From the NCBI GenBank assembly GCA_004563405.1, contig SFTH01000001.1, forward strand, positions 1-64,000: a stretch of 64,000 nucleotides of DNA. Reading direction: 5' to 3'. Source of the DNA: a bacterium. Its GTDB lineage: Bacteria; Bacillota; Clostridia; Christensenellales; Aristaeellaceae. The notes beneath the pieces are model-generated. The model saw only the letters and a list, made by a program, of their open reading frames with translations. It was not told the origin of the DNA and ran no database searches. The translations under genes were made by a program, and so were the position numbers. How positions within the stretch are numbered: the first letter of the stretch is position 1; each line of letters starts with the position of its first letter. Of this stretch, positions 1 to 11,435 are shown piece after piece.

Positions 1-2
1 TG

Positions 3-53
3 GATAATATGGACACATCAAATAATCAAAAAAATGAGGTATCAAATTTATGA
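3..53 (+). CDS. possible 3' end of a truncated gene at the window edge
   Basis: One forward frame is open from the window start and ends in TGA after sixteen residues rich in Asn, Ser and Gln, as protein tails often are. A strong hairpin follows about 55 bases downstream, as expected after a gene end. The local sequence is much more AT-rich than its surroundings. The fragment is too short to identify and another frame also stays open to position 168, so this is only a possibility. Confidence 0.25.
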   Translation, partial: DNMDTSNNQKNEVSNL

Positions 54-106
54 AGCAAAATCCGTTAAATATGATGCCCAACAACGAGTGGGAATAAAAC
101 CATGGG

Positions 107-150
107 GCCCGGAAATCCGGCGTTTGCGCGGATTTCCGGGCTCCTGCTTT
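107..150 (+). terminator. hairpin terminator, probably bidirectional
   Basis: A perfect 13-bp inverted repeat (arms 107-119 and 129-141) with a 9-base loop is followed by a pyrimidine-rich tail on the plus strand. On the minus strand the tail contains TTTTATT a little further out. It lies between the putative plus-strand tail and the minus-strand gene ending at 258, so it may serve both. Confidence 0.6.
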
Positions 151-257
151 GCGTGGGGAGTAAATTGAGCGCGTCTTTTGAGCGGGTGGAGTTTATTTTT
201 TCCAGAAGGTTGCGGGCGCAAAGCGCTTTCACCTTCCGGCTTCGCCGGGAGCCTCCG

Positions 258-1385
258 CTATGCCAGGTCGGTGATGACCATTTCGCCATCCTCCACCGTG
301 ACGAGGCTGCGGCAAATCGCATCGTGGCTGTAGAAGTCGCCGCGGGTGTAGCAAATCTCATAGCCGTCCGGCTGCTTTTCGATGGACAGCACGTCGTAGG
401 CGCCCTCAATTGCCCCGGTGAGGGTTTCCCCATCCGCCGTCAGCGTCAGTATGGTCACGGAGTGCGCCTCGTCCCCATTGTCCACAAAGCGCGTCCGGAG
501 CACGGCGTTTTCATCGTACCATTTTGACCGGGGCGCTTCGTCTGCTTCCGCCTCCGCCGCCATTTCGTGCAGGGAATCGCACAGGCCGCTCAGCCGGTTT
601 TCCCCGATCTCGTAGTCCTGTCCGCCGTAACAGAAATAGCTGTGGGGCAGGAAGCCGAAGGTATAGGTTTCCGCATCCTCAAAGATGAAGCGGTATTCTT
701 CGTACTGATACTGAAACATGTCCACCTGGCTGCCCTGCGTGGAAACGCGGGCGCGCAGGATGACGTCCAGCGCTTCCCTTGCGATGGCAGGATCGTCGAC
801 GGTGACGGAAAAGGTTTCCGGCGCGCCGATGGATTCGGTAAAGACGAGCGCGACGGGCGTCTTTTCCGCCAGGGCCCTGATTTCATCCGAAAAAGCCCCG
901 ATGGTGGTTCCTGCCGGAAGCGTCTGTTCCTCCGCAGACGAGCGGGGAAGCGCGTACGCCGTCAGACAACCGAAAATGAGCATCAGGATCAGGCAGCGCT
1001 TTCGGATGCGCCTCCAGGATTTCACGGTTTTCTGCATGGAAGGATCCTCCGCGATGACGATTCGATCCGGCTTTTTGGGGTCGTACCAAATGGGCAGCTG
1101 TGTTCCGGGCGGTGCATGGAGGAATTTGCCCTCTTCCGCATACTCCTCCGGCACCCTGGTCCGATGGGTGGTTCCGTCGCGGTTGTACTCAATCTCAAAG
1201 TGTTGCGCGGCATCCCGCCAATTGCATTTTGACACCTGGATGAGAGTAGCCGTGCCCTTTTGGGTGCACTTTTTCCCTGTCCGGGCGCAGGCGAGCGCAT
1301 AGAGACTGGTCAGAAAAATGAATGTGGAAATAACGAAAACAGCCTCGGCGACGTATAATAGGATCCGAAATAAAACAATGCGCAT
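258..1385 (-). CDS. DUF3592-like membrane protein
   Basis: A 375-residue protein of unknown function. After a first hydrophobic segment (residues about 3-30) comes a soluble stretch typical of DUF3592 (about 50-125): a GTATLIQV strand, a tyrosine/arginine-rich middle and a WYDPKKPDRI ending. A second membrane segment follows at about 135-150, then a 220-residue acidic extracytoplasmic-looking region I do not recognise. I chose the ATG at 1385 because GGGGGAG sits seven bases upstream; the longer frame from 1436 starts with a non-hydrophobic stretch and no good ribosome binding site. DUF3592 proteins are uncharacterised membrane proteins. The C-terminal region resembles two-strand beta repeats but this is only an impression. 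Confidence 0.72.
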   Translation of the reverse strand: MRIVLFRILLYVAEAVFVISTFIFLTSLYALACARTGKKCTQKGTATLIQVSKCNWRDAAQHFEIEYNRDGTTHRTRVPEEYAEEGKFLHAPPGTQLPIWYDPKKPDRIVIAEDPSMQKTVKSWRRIRKRCLILMLIFGCLTAYALPRSSAEEQTLPAGTTIGAFSDEIRALAEKTPVALVFTESIGAPETFSVTVDDPAIAREALDVILRARVSTQGSQVDMFQYQYEEYRFIFEDAETYTFGFLPHSYFCYGGQDYEIGENRLSGLCDSLHEMAAEAEADEAPRSKWYDENAVLRTRFVDNGDEAHSVTILTLTADGETLTGAIEGAYDVLSIEKQPDGYEICYTRGDFYSHDAICRSLVTVEDGEMVITDLA

Positions 1386-1830
1386 GATGCTCCCCCTGCC
1401 TGCCTGCAAGTCGATTGTGCGGCGTCCCAATTCCACCTCTTTCCAATTGGACGACTGCGCGACCGGACAGGTTCCCGCCGCGCAGCTTTTTTGAATCCCG
1501 TCCTTGTTGCTTTGAACAAATTCCGCTTAAACCGGCGCGCAGGTCAGAGGCGGCCTGTGCTCCTGTGCCATGGAGCGCAGCTGCCGCGCGTTCTCCATGC
1601 CGAAGGGCCCGGACGAGGTTCCTTGCCAGACGGGACGCTTTCGAGAGCGCCGGGTCAGCAGGAGCTGTTCGCGCAGCGATTCACAGGGGCAAACCCGTCC
1701 GGCGTCGCGCGGAGGGTCGTTGCCTTGAGCGGCGCGCCGGATTCGCACTCTGCCCGCAGGCGACCGGCGCGGGCGCGAAGTCCGCCTTCCGCTTCAGTGG
1801 GTGGGTTGGAAGCGCCCCTTCGGACAGGGC
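1386..1830. other. 445-bp gap without a recognisable gene
   Basis: GC-rich DNA between two minus-strand genes. Several short frames are open on both strands but none has a convincing start, ribosome binding site or protein-like composition. I see short imperfect palindromes but no terminator with a T-run and no clear promoter. It may be decayed coding sequence or degenerate repeat DNA like that at 10.3, 21.7 and 29.0 kb. Confidence 0.5.
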
Positions 1831-2361
1831 TCAGAACCGGCGCGGGCAGTACGCGTCGCGCAGGCGCAGCGCACATTCCCGGTAGCGGCGGTGTGCGCGC
1901 TCGTTTTCGCCGCGCCGGATCATCCCGACGCAGGGCGCGACCAGATCGGCGTACAGCCGCTCCCAGATCTCCGCGGAATCCGGCAGGCGCTCGATCGCGG
2001 CCACGATTTCCGGGGCAAAGGCGTAGTACTGCGCGATTTCCCGCCGCCCGTCCTCCGTGCGGGCGAGATAGCCGTCGCGGAAGGCCCGCAGGGTCTCCAG
2101 ATCGGCGCAGTCATCCGCAAGTCCCCGGGCGCGCACGCAGGCCGTCGTCAGATAGCAGCCTCCGTCCTCCGGGCCGGGGGCCGTCGCCCCGGGCCCCTGC
2201 GCCTTCGGCTCCGGCGCGAAGTATTTGTCCGGCTTCAGCCCGTGCTCCCGCATGAAGCCGCGCAGCGCCTTCTCGGAGAGGTATTCGTAGATCTCCTCGG
2301 GATGCCGCGCCCCCGCATCCTGCAAATCCGCCTCCGCCTTCCTGTAATTGAACTTGCTCAT
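1831..2361 (-). CDS. conserved uncharacterised protein with C-Y-L-T-T-A motif
   Basis: A 176-residue soluble protein. The N-terminal half is charged. Around residue 75 it has GGCYLTTACV followed by a helix-rich segment with alternating Arg, Glu, Tyr and Trp, ending in a basic tail. The Cys-aromatic-hydrophobic-T-[TS]-A opening is typical of a small widespread clostridial family without assigned function (loosely similar to CFI-box proteins; recalled from family knowledge, not searched). The ATG at 2361 follows GAGGGGGA with good spacing. It lies just downstream of the ppdK terminator, so it is probably transcribed on its own or by read-through. No promoter is obvious in the short upstream gap. 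Confidence 0.65.
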   Translation of the reverse strand: MSKFNYRKAEADLQDAGARHPEEIYEYLSEKALRGFMREHGLKPDKYFAPEPKAQGPGATAPGPEDGGCYLTTACVRARGLADDCADLETLRAFRDGYLARTEDGRREIAQYYAFAPEIVAAIERLPDSAEIWERLYADLVAPCVGMIRRGENERAHRRYRECALRLRDAYCPRRF

Positions 2362-2387
2362 GTTCGTTCCCCCTCGACCAACTCGAG

Positions 2388-2418
2388 AAAAAGCCCCAAA
2401 ACCAAGCGGTTTTGGGGC
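2388..2418 (-). terminator. intrinsic terminator of ppdK
   Basis: A perfect 11-bp stem (2393-2403 with 2408-2418) and a four-base loop, followed in the minus-strand direction by TTTTT. It lies 64 bases beyond the ppdK stop codon and upstream of the next minus-strand gene, so it should end the ppdK transcript. Confidence 0.9.
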
Positions 2419-2481
2419 CGATATTTAGATATCTCTGTCCGGATGGCAGCGTCAGCGCCGCGGGTTCATCCGTTCAGGCGC

Positions 2482-5127
<2,646 letters not shown>

Positions 5128-5167
5128 TTTGATCCTCCTAATTCGCTTGATCTCGAATAAGCAACTT

Positions 5168-5197
5168 ATTATATAAGCATTTTCTGGGAGAGGGCAA
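5168..5197 (-). promoter_or_regulatory. ppdK promoter
   Basis: Read on the minus strand: TTGCCC, an 18-base spacer, then TATAAT, 40 bases before the ppdK start codon. The -10 box is a perfect match. Confidence 0.75.
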
Positions 5198-5281
5198 GCA
5201 TGGTTTTGTTAATTTGTGACAAAAGGGCTTGTTTTAATCGTAATATACCTAAAAATCGGGATAGATTTTTCGCTTTGGTTG

Positions 5282-5310
5282 TTGACGGCGCAGGGAATTT
5301 GCGCGATAAT
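5282..5310 (+). promoter_or_regulatory. promoter of the DUF512-der-plsY operon
   Basis: TTGACG, a 17-base spacer and GATAAT, about 50 bases before the ATG at 5363. The position fits an operon promoter divergent from ppdK. Confidence 0.7.
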
Positions 5311-5362
5311 AAAATTGGTTCATTTTACGGATTATTAAACGCGCGGACGGGGTGAAAAAAGC

Positions 5363-6685
5363 ATGGCGCAGCGCATTGTTTCGGTGGATGCCGGCAGTCC
5401 GGCGGCCCGGGCGGGCCTGCGCGCCGGAGACGAGCTGGTGCGCATCGGCGGCGAGCCGGTGATCGACTTTCTGGACTATCAGGCGCTCACGGCCCGCAGG
5501 CGCGTGGAGCTCACCGTCCGGCGGAACGGGCGGGAGCGCAGCTGCGTTCTGCGCAAGGGGGAATACGAATCCCCCGGCCTGGAATTTGAAAAGAGCATGA
5601 TGTCCGGCATGCGCATGTGCTGTAACCGCTGCCTGTTCTGCTTTGTGGACCAGCTGCCCGAAGGCGTGCGCCCCAGCATGCGCCTGAAGGACGACGACTG
5701 GCGCATGAGCCTGATGATGGGCAATTATGTGACCCTGACCAACGTCTCCGACCGGGAGCTCGACCGCATCATCGCACGCCACGCCTCGCCGCTGTACATT
5801 TCGGTGCACGCGGCCGACCCACAGCTGCGCAGCCACATTCTCGGCCAGAGCCGGGGCGCGCGGCTGATGGACCAGCTTCGGCGGCTCTCGGAGGGCGGAA
5901 TCGAGTTTCACACCCAGGCCGTACTCTGCCCCGGCATCAACGACGGCGACGCCCTGGAGGAGACGCTGCGCGCACTGACGGAGCTTCCCGGCGCGCGCTC
6001 GCTTGCGCTGGTGCCCGTGGGGCTCACCGGCCACCGGGAGGGCCTCGCGCCCCTGCGGCCGTACCGGGCGGAGGAGGCCCGCGCCGTGATCGCGCAGGCG
6101 AACCGCTGGCGGGAGCGGCTGCTTTCGGAGCGGGGCACGCGCTTCGTGTTTCCGGCGGACGAATTCTACCTGATCGCGGGCGTGGAGCCCCCCGCCGACG
6201 AGGAATACGAGGACTATGCGCAGATCGACGACGGCGTGGGCCTGCTGCGGCTGCTGGAGACGGAGTTTGACGAGGCCTGGCGGGCGCTGCCGGAGCGGGA
6301 GCGCATGCCGGGCGGCGGCCTGTGCATGCTCATCGGCTGTGGGGTCTCCGCCGCGCCCTTCCTGGCGCGGCTGATGCAGACCCATCCCATCACCGGCGTG
6401 GAGGTGCGGGTGATCCCGGTGGAGAACCGCTTCTTCGGCCCCAGCGTCACGGTCTCCGGGCTGGTGACCGGCGGTGATTTGACGGCGCGGCTGCGGGAGG
6501 AACCGGGCGCGCGCGTGTTCATCACCGAATGTATGCTGCGCAGCGAGGGCGACCGCTTTCTGGACGACATGGAGCTCGGCGAGGCCGAGGCGCGCCTCGG
6601 GCGCAAAATCGTGCCCGTGGGCCGGCGCGGAGAGGATCTGCTGGAGGCCCTTCTGGGCGCGAGAGACGAACTTGGAGGAAGATAG
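5363..6685 (+). CDS. DUF512 family protein (PDZ-like plus radical-SAM-like domain)
   Basis: A 440-residue protein. Residues 1-65 form a PDZ-like domain (SPAARAGLRAGDELVRIGG). Around residue 88 lies CCNRCLFCF, a CX3CX2C arrangement as in radical SAM enzymes, followed by VDQLPEGVR and a TIM-barrel-like segment; the remainder is the DUF512 domain. The family is conserved in Clostridia and commonly sits beside der and plsY, as here, but its reaction is unknown. An iron-sulfur/SAM chemistry is inferred from the cysteine motif. The ATG at 5363 follows GGGGTGA. Der starts three bases after the stop, so the two are co-transcribed. Confidence 0.92.
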   Translation: MAQRIVSVDAGSPAARAGLRAGDELVRIGGEPVIDFLDYQALTARRRVELTVRRNGRERSCVLRKGEYESPGLEFEKSMMSGMRMCCNRCLFCFVDQLPEGVRPSMRLKDDDWRMSLMMGNYVTLTNVSDRELDRIIARHASPLYISVHAADPQLRSHILGQSRGARLMDQLRRLSEGGIEFHTQAVLCPGINDGDALEETLRALTELPGARSLALVPVGLTGHREGLAPLRPYRAEEARAVIAQANRWRERLLSERGTRFVFPADEFYLIAGVEPPADEEYEDYAQIDDGVGLLRLLETEFDEAWRALPERERMPGGGLCMLIGCGVSAAPFLARLMQTHPITGVEVRVIPVENRFFGPSVTVSGLVTGGDLTARLREEPGARVFITECMLRSEGDRFLDDMELGEAEARLGRKIVPVGRRGEDLLEALLGARDELGGR

Positions 6686-6688
6686 AGC

Positions 6689-8020
6689 ATGGCAAAACCC
6701 CTTGTGGCCATCGTGGGACGGCCGAACGTGGGCAAATCCACCTTTTTCAACACCATGGCCGGACGCAGAGTGGCCATCGTGGAGGACACGCCGGGCGTGA
6801 CCCGCGACCGGGTGTATCTGGACTGCGAATGGCAGAACTATAAATTTACGCTGATCGACACCGGCGGCATCGCCCCCCAGAGCGAGGATCCGCTGCTGCA
6901 GCAGATGCGCCGCCAGGCGGAGATCGCCATCGAGACCTGCGACGTGATTCTGTTCTTTGTGGACGGCAAGACGGGCATGACCGCGGACGACGAGAGCGTG
7001 GCGGATCTGCTGCGCCGCGCCCACAAGCCCATCCTGCTGGTGGTGAACAAGATCGACTCCGTCAAGGCCATGGACAACGTGTACGAATTCTACAACCTGG
7101 GCCTGGGCGATCCCATCGGCATCTCCAGCGTGAACCTGCTGAACCTGGGCGATCTGCTGGAGGAGCTGTGTAAATTCTTCCCCGACCCGGACGAGGAGGA
7201 GGCGGAGCCGGACGCCATTCAGCTGGCCATCTGCGGCAAGCCCAACGTGGGCAAGTCCTCCCTCACCAACCGCATCCTGGGTCAGGACCGGGTGATGGTC
7301 TCCGACATCGCGGGCACCACCCGGGACGCCATCGACACCCGCTTCACCGACGAGGCGGGGGACGACTTCGTCATCATCGACACCGCAGGCATCCGCCGCA
7401 AGCGGGCCATCGGCTATCAGACGCTGGAGCGCTTCTCCATCGTGCGCGCGCTGGCGGCCATCGACCGCTGCGACGTGGCGCTGTTGGTCATCGACGCCAC
7501 CCAGGGCGTGACCGAGCAGGATGCGAAGATTGCCGGCTACATCGACGAGAAGGGGAAGGCCGCCATCATCGTCATCAACAAGTGGGACGCCGTGGAGAAG
7601 GACACCGGCACCATGAACGAGTTCAACGCCCAGGTGCGCGAGAATCTGAAGTTCATGGCCTACGCGCCGATCCTCTACATCTCCGCCCTCACCGGCCAGC
7701 GGGTGAACCGCGTGCTGGAGACGGTCAAGAGCGTGTACGCCGAATCCCGCCGCCGCGTGACCACCGGCCTGCTCAACGACATCCTCGCGGACGCGCAGGC
7801 TGCGCTGCAGCCTCCGGCCACCTCGGGCCGCCGGCTCAAGATCTACTACGCGACGCAGCAGGGCGTTCAGCCGCCCACCTTCGTCATGTTCGTCAACGAC
7901 GAGACACTGATGCACTTCTCCTATGAGCGCTATCTGGAGAAGCAATTCCGCAAGACCTTCGGCTTCGAGGGCACGCCGCTGAAATTCATACTGCGCGAAA
8001 AGAAAAGAGACGATCAATAA
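6689..8020 (+). CDS. der: ribosome biogenesis GTPase Der (EngA)
   Basis: A 443-residue tandem GTPase needed for 50S subunit maturation. The first G domain has GRPNVGKST (near residue 8), DTPG and NKID; the second has GKPNVGKSS (near 182), DTAG and NKWD; a C-terminal KH-like domain follows. The length is typical. It lies between DUF512 (three-base gap) and plsY (its stop TAA shares one base with the plsY ATG), indicating translational coupling. GGAGGA precedes the start. No unusual features. Confidence 0.98.
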   Translation: MAKPLVAIVGRPNVGKSTFFNTMAGRRVAIVEDTPGVTRDRVYLDCEWQNYKFTLIDTGGIAPQSEDPLLQQMRRQAEIAIETCDVILFFVDGKTGMTADDESVADLLRRAHKPILLVVNKIDSVKAMDNVYEFYNLGLGDPIGISSVNLLNLGDLLEELCKFFPDPDEEEAEPDAIQLAICGKPNVGKSSLTNRILGQDRVMVSDIAGTTRDAIDTRFTDEAGDDFVIIDTAGIRRKRAIGYQTLERFSIVRALAAIDRCDVALLVIDATQGVTEQDAKIAGYIDEKGKAAIIVINKWDAVEKDTGTMNEFNAQVRENLKFMAYAPILYISALTGQRVNRVLETVKSVYAESRRRVTTGLLNDILADAQAALQPPATSGRRLKIYYATQQGVQPPTFVMFVNDETLMHFSYERYLEKQFRKTFGFEGTPLKFILREKKRDDQ

Positions 8021-8670
8021 TGGCTATGTGGCTCAAGTACCTCATCATTGCCGTGGCGGGCTACCTGCTGGGCAACATCTCCGGGGGAATTCTGATCTCC
8101 AAGTGCTACGGCGTGCGGGACATCCGCACGAAGGGCAGCGGCAACGCGGGCACGACCAACGTGCTGCGTACGCTGGGCTGGGTGCCGAGCGTGCTCACGC
8201 TGGTGGGCGACTGCCTGAAGGGCCTGATCGCCGCGGAGCTGGGCCGCTGGCTGGGCGGTGAAATCGGCATGCTGCTGGGCGGCACCTGCGCCATCCTCGG
8301 CCACGACTTTCCGGTGGTCTTCCGCTTCAGGGGCGGCAAGGGCATCGCCACCTCCCTGGGGCTGATCATCGCCGTCAATCCCTGGATCGCGCTCATCGTC
8401 ACCGTGCTGGTGATCGCCGTGGCGGCCACGCTGAGATACATGTCCGTGGGCTCCATCGCGGCGGCGGCGCTGTATCCCGTGCTGGTGGCCATCTTTCTGC
8501 GGGGAAATCCACACTACGCGGTCTATGTGCTCTCCGCCGTGTTCGCCGGGGCGCTGGCCATCTTCCAGCACCGCAAGAACATCGCGCGGCTGTTGCGCCA
8601 CGAGGAAAACCGGCTGGATTTTGCAAAGATTTCCCGCATCTCACACAAAATAAAAAACATTCACAAATAA
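8020..8670 (+). CDS. plsY: acyl-phosphate:glycerol-3-phosphate acyltransferase PlsY
   Basis: A 216-residue integral membrane enzyme making lysophosphatidic acid from acyl-phosphate and glycerol-3-phosphate, the first step of phospholipid synthesis in most Gram-positives. Signature loops are visible: KGSGNAGTTN (about 38-47) and GHDFPVVFRFRGGKG (about 94-108), between roughly five membrane segments. Its ATG overlaps the der stop codon by one base. The tail is basic and cytoplasmic. Confidence 0.97.
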   Translation: MAMWLKYLIIAVAGYLLGNISGGILISKCYGVRDIRTKGSGNAGTTNVLRTLGWVPSVLTLVGDCLKGLIAAELGRWLGGEIGMLLGGTCAILGHDFPVVFRFRGGKGIATSLGLIIAVNPWIALIVTVLVIAVAATLRYMSVGSIAAAALYPVLVAIFLRGNPHYAVYVLSAVFAGALAIFQHRKNIARLLRHEENRLDFAKISRISHKIKNIHK

Positions 8671-8685
8671 AGGAGTGTTGCGATT

Positions 8686-10215
8686 ATGAAATACCTGATT
8701 GGCCTGGACGTGGGCACCTCCGGCGCGAAGTGTATCATGATTGACGAGACCGGCAAGGTCGTGGCCTCGTCCACCCAGGAGTACCCGCTGTCCACGCCCC
8801 GCCCCGGCTGGGCGGAGCAGAATCCCGAAGACTGGTGGCAGGGCGTGGTGTGCGGCCTGCGCGCCATCCTCGAAAAGGCGAAGGTGAACCCCGGCGACAT
8901 CCTCGGCCTGAGCTACTCCGGCCAGATGCACGGCCTGGTGGCGCTGGATGAGAACAACGAGGTCATCCGTCCGGCAATCCTCTGGTGCGACCAGCGCACC
9001 CAGAAGCAGTGCGACTGGATCACCGAAAGGGCCGGCGGCCTGGAGAAGCTGCTCAGCTACACCAACAACCGCATGCTCACCGGCTACACCGGCGGCAAGA
9101 TTCTCTGGCTGCGGGACGAGGAGCCGGAGAACTTCCGGCGCATGAAGGTGTTCGTCTGCCCGAAGGATTACATCCGCTACCGCATGACCGGCGAGATCAT
9201 GATCGACGTGTCCGACGCCTCCGGCACGGGCTTCTTCGACACCCGCAACCGCGTGTGGAGCGACGAACTGATTGAGATCGCGGGCCTGGACAAGTCCATC
9301 TTCCCGAAGGCCGTGGAATCCACCACGCTGGCGGGCTATGTCACCTGCGAGGTGGCGCAGCTCACGGGCCTGCCCGAGGGACTGCCCTGCTACGCCGGCG
9401 GCGGCGACGCGGTGATTCAGGCCGTGGGCAGCGGCCTGGTCAAGAGCGGCGTGCTGGGCGTGGTGATCGGCACCAGCGGCAACGTGACCATGGGCCTGGA
9501 CCACTACGAGGACAACCCCAACGGCGATCTGCAGATGTTCTGCGGCAACGAGCCCGGCCTGTGGACGGACTTCGGCTGCACGCTCTCCGCCGGCGGCTCC
9601 TACCGCTGGTATCGCGACACCCTCTGCGAGGGCGCGGTGAAGGAGGCCGCCGAGACGGGCAGGAACGTCTACGACCTCATGGGTCAGTACGCCGAAAGCT
9701 CTGTTCCCGGCGCGAACGGCGTGATCTTCACGCCCTATCTCTCCGGCGAGCGCTGCCCCTATCCGGATCCCAACGCCCGCGGCAGCTTCTACGGCATGAG
9801 CCTGACCACCACCCGCGGCGACATGACCCGCGCCGTGATGGAGGGCGTGACCTACAGCCTGTGCCAGCTGGTGGACATCTTCGGCAAGATGACCACCAAC
9901 GAGAAGGTCTACACCTCCGGCGGCGGCGCGTTCAGCCCGCTGTGGCGGCAGATGCAGGCGGACGTGTTCGACCTGCCGGTGTACACCATGTCCGCGGCCA
10001 GCGAGGGCGGCGCCTACGGCGCGGTGCTCGTGGCGGGCGTGGGCGCGGGCCTGTGGAAGAACCTGAACGAGGCCGTGCAGGTGATCCACCCCGAGACCGA
10101 GTGCCATCCCGACCCGAAGAACCAGCCGGGCTATCGGAAGAGCTATGAGATCTACAAGAAGCTCTATCCCGCCCTGAAGGACGTGTACGCCCTGAGCGCG
10201 GAGCAGGGCTATTGA
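8686..10215 (+). CDS. xylB: xylulokinase (FGGY family)
   Basis: A 509-residue carbohydrate kinase, expected to phosphorylate D-xylulose to xylulose-5-phosphate. It opens with GLDVGTSGAKC (phosphate-binding loop), has SGQMHGLV near residue 78 (substrate-binding Met-His of xylulokinases), the GGGDAVIQAVGSG segment with the catalytic Asp, and a C-terminal GGGAFSPLWRQM nucleotide-binding motif. The length is typical. AAAGGAG precedes the ATG. It follows plsY by only 15 bases and may be read from the same transcript. No other xylose genes are nearby, so the exact sugar is inferred from family similarity; another ketose is possible. Confidence 0.93.
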   Translation: MKYLIGLDVGTSGAKCIMIDETGKVVASSTQEYPLSTPRPGWAEQNPEDWWQGVVCGLRAILEKAKVNPGDILGLSYSGQMHGLVALDENNEVIRPAILWCDQRTQKQCDWITERAGGLEKLLSYTNNRMLTGYTGGKILWLRDEEPENFRRMKVFVCPKDYIRYRMTGEIMIDVSDASGTGFFDTRNRVWSDELIEIAGLDKSIFPKAVESTTLAGYVTCEVAQLTGLPEGLPCYAGGGDAVIQAVGSGLVKSGVLGVVIGTSGNVTMGLDHYEDNPNGDLQMFCGNEPGLWTDFGCTLSAGGSYRWYRDTLCEGAVKEAAETGRNVYDLMGQYAESSVPGANGVIFTPYLSGERCPYPDPNARGSFYGMSLTTTRGDMTRAVMEGVTYSLCQLVDIFGKMTTNEKVYTSGGGAFSPLWRQMQADVFDLPVYTMSAASEGGAYGAVLVAGVGAGLWKNLNEAVQVIHPETECHPDPKNQPGYRKSYEIYKKLYPALKDVYALSAEQGY

Positions 10216-10612
10216 TCCGGCCCTGCCAGAGCGGCAGCAGTCAGTCGTACCGGGCGGCGGAGGAACGGACGCGTTCTTCCGCCGCCCGCTTTGCAGCCGG
10301 GAGGCGGCATGCGCGGTGGCCGCGCCGGGAATTGTTCTGCCGCCGTGCGATGGCCTGCACGATGGCCGCGCCGGGGATTGCTCTGCCACCGGACGGCTTG
10401 CACGATGGCTGCGCCGGGAATCTGCTGTGCCGCCGTGTGGCATGCGCGGTGGCCGCGCCGGGAATTGTTCTGCCACCGGGCGGTGGCCTGCACGATGTCC
10501 GACGTGTGAAATCTGCTCTTCCTCTGGACAGAGCGATCGGGTGCAGGCCCTTCCCCGGCGGAACCGTTTCCGCCACCGCCGCGTCCAAACAAAAAACGGC
10601 GGAGGAAAGAAA
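10216..10612. repeat. intergenic degenerate tandem repeat array A
   Basis: The 397-base gap between xylB and the phosphoesterase holds no convincing gene. From 10308 to about 10508 there are four to five imperfect units of 40-50 bp. Units start at 10308, 10357, 10400, 10440 and 10490 with GCAYG-type openings and share the core GCCGCGCCGGGAATTGTTCT (seen at 10319 and 10452, with variants at 10365 and 10408). The flanks before 10308 and after 10508 look unique. Confidence 0.8.
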
Positions 10613-11419
10613 TTGAAGCGAAGGATCAAGTGGACGCTACTGTTGCTGGCGCTGCTGCTCGCCGTCGCGCCCTTTGCGCTCTCCCAGCGGCTCAGGACGG
10701 TGGAATACCGCGTGTGCAGCGACAGGCTGTCGGATGAGGCGACCCTTGCGGTGGTGAGCGACCTGCACAACGCGGCGTACGGCCCCGGGCAATCTGCGCT
10801 CGTCGCCGCAATTCGCGCGGCGGAGCCGGACGCGGTGCTGCTCACCGGCGACATGGCGGACAGCCTGGAGGAGATGGACGGCGTGCTGGCGCTGCTGGAG
10901 GGCCTGGGCGGCGAGTATCCGGTGTTTTACGTCTCCGGGAATCACGAGTACAGCTCCGGCGCGCTGTCGGAGATCAAGGCGATGCTCCGGGAGGCGGGCG
11001 CGCGGGTTCTGGAGGGAGAGCGCGCGCTTCTGCCCGGAGGCGTGTGCATCGCGGGCGTGGACGACCCTGCCTGCCTCACCCGGGAGGAATGGCGGGCGCA
11101 GCTGAACGCCTGCCGGGCGGAGGACGGCGGGTTCACCGTGCTGCTCTCCCATCGCCCGGAGCGGGTGGAGTTCTACCAGAGCGGCTTTGACCTGGTGCTC
11201 TCCGGCCACGCCCACGGCGGGCAGATGCGCATTCCCGGCCTGCTGAACGGGCTCTGGGCGCCCAACCAGGGCTGGTTCCCGAAGTATGCCGGTGGGCTGT
11301 ACGCGCTGGACGGGGGAGAGATGATCGTGAGCCGGGGCCTCGCCAGGGGCGCGCTGCCGCGGCTGTTCAACCGGCCCGAGCTGGTGATCGTCCGGCTCTC
11401 GCCGGATGCGCAAGTATAG
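10613..11419 (+). CDS. membrane-anchored metallophosphoesterase (YkuE-like)
   Basis: A 268-residue calcineurin-like phosphoesterase with a single N-terminal membrane anchor (about residues 6-26). The metal-binding motifs are in order: SDLHN, GDMAD, GNHE, SHRP and GHAHGGQ. It is expected on the outer face of the membrane and resembles YkuE-type enzymes; the substrate is unknown. I chose TTG at 10613 because GGAGG sits seven bases upstream and the anchor follows at once. The open frame extends further upstream only through the repeat array and is not credible there. fRMsr follows 16 bases downstream, suggesting one operon. Confidence 0.88.
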   Translation: MKRRIKWTLLLLALLLAVAPFALSQRLRTVEYRVCSDRLSDEATLAVVSDLHNAAYGPGQSALVAAIRAAEPDAVLLTGDMADSLEEMDGVLALLEGLGGEYPVFYVSGNHEYSSGALSEIKAMLREAGARVLEGERALLPGGVCIAGVDDPACLTREEWRAQLNACRAEDGGFTVLLSHRPERVEFYQSGFDLVLSGHAHGGQMRIPGLLNGLWAPNQGWFPKYAGGLYALDGGEMIVSRGLARGALPRLFNRPELVIVRLSPDAQV

Positions 11420-11435
11420 AAAGGAAGGATGACCC

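Noticed and set aside
5249..8017. A minus-strand open frame of 922 codons opposite DUF512 and der
   Set aside because: Antisense shadow of two certain genes, with His/Ala/Val-biased composition and no start signals.
10241..10588. A minus-strand frame encoding repeated RTIPGAA/SRRGH-like peptides
   Set aside because: It only translates the tandem repeat array; no start signal, and several frames give similar repetitive peptides.
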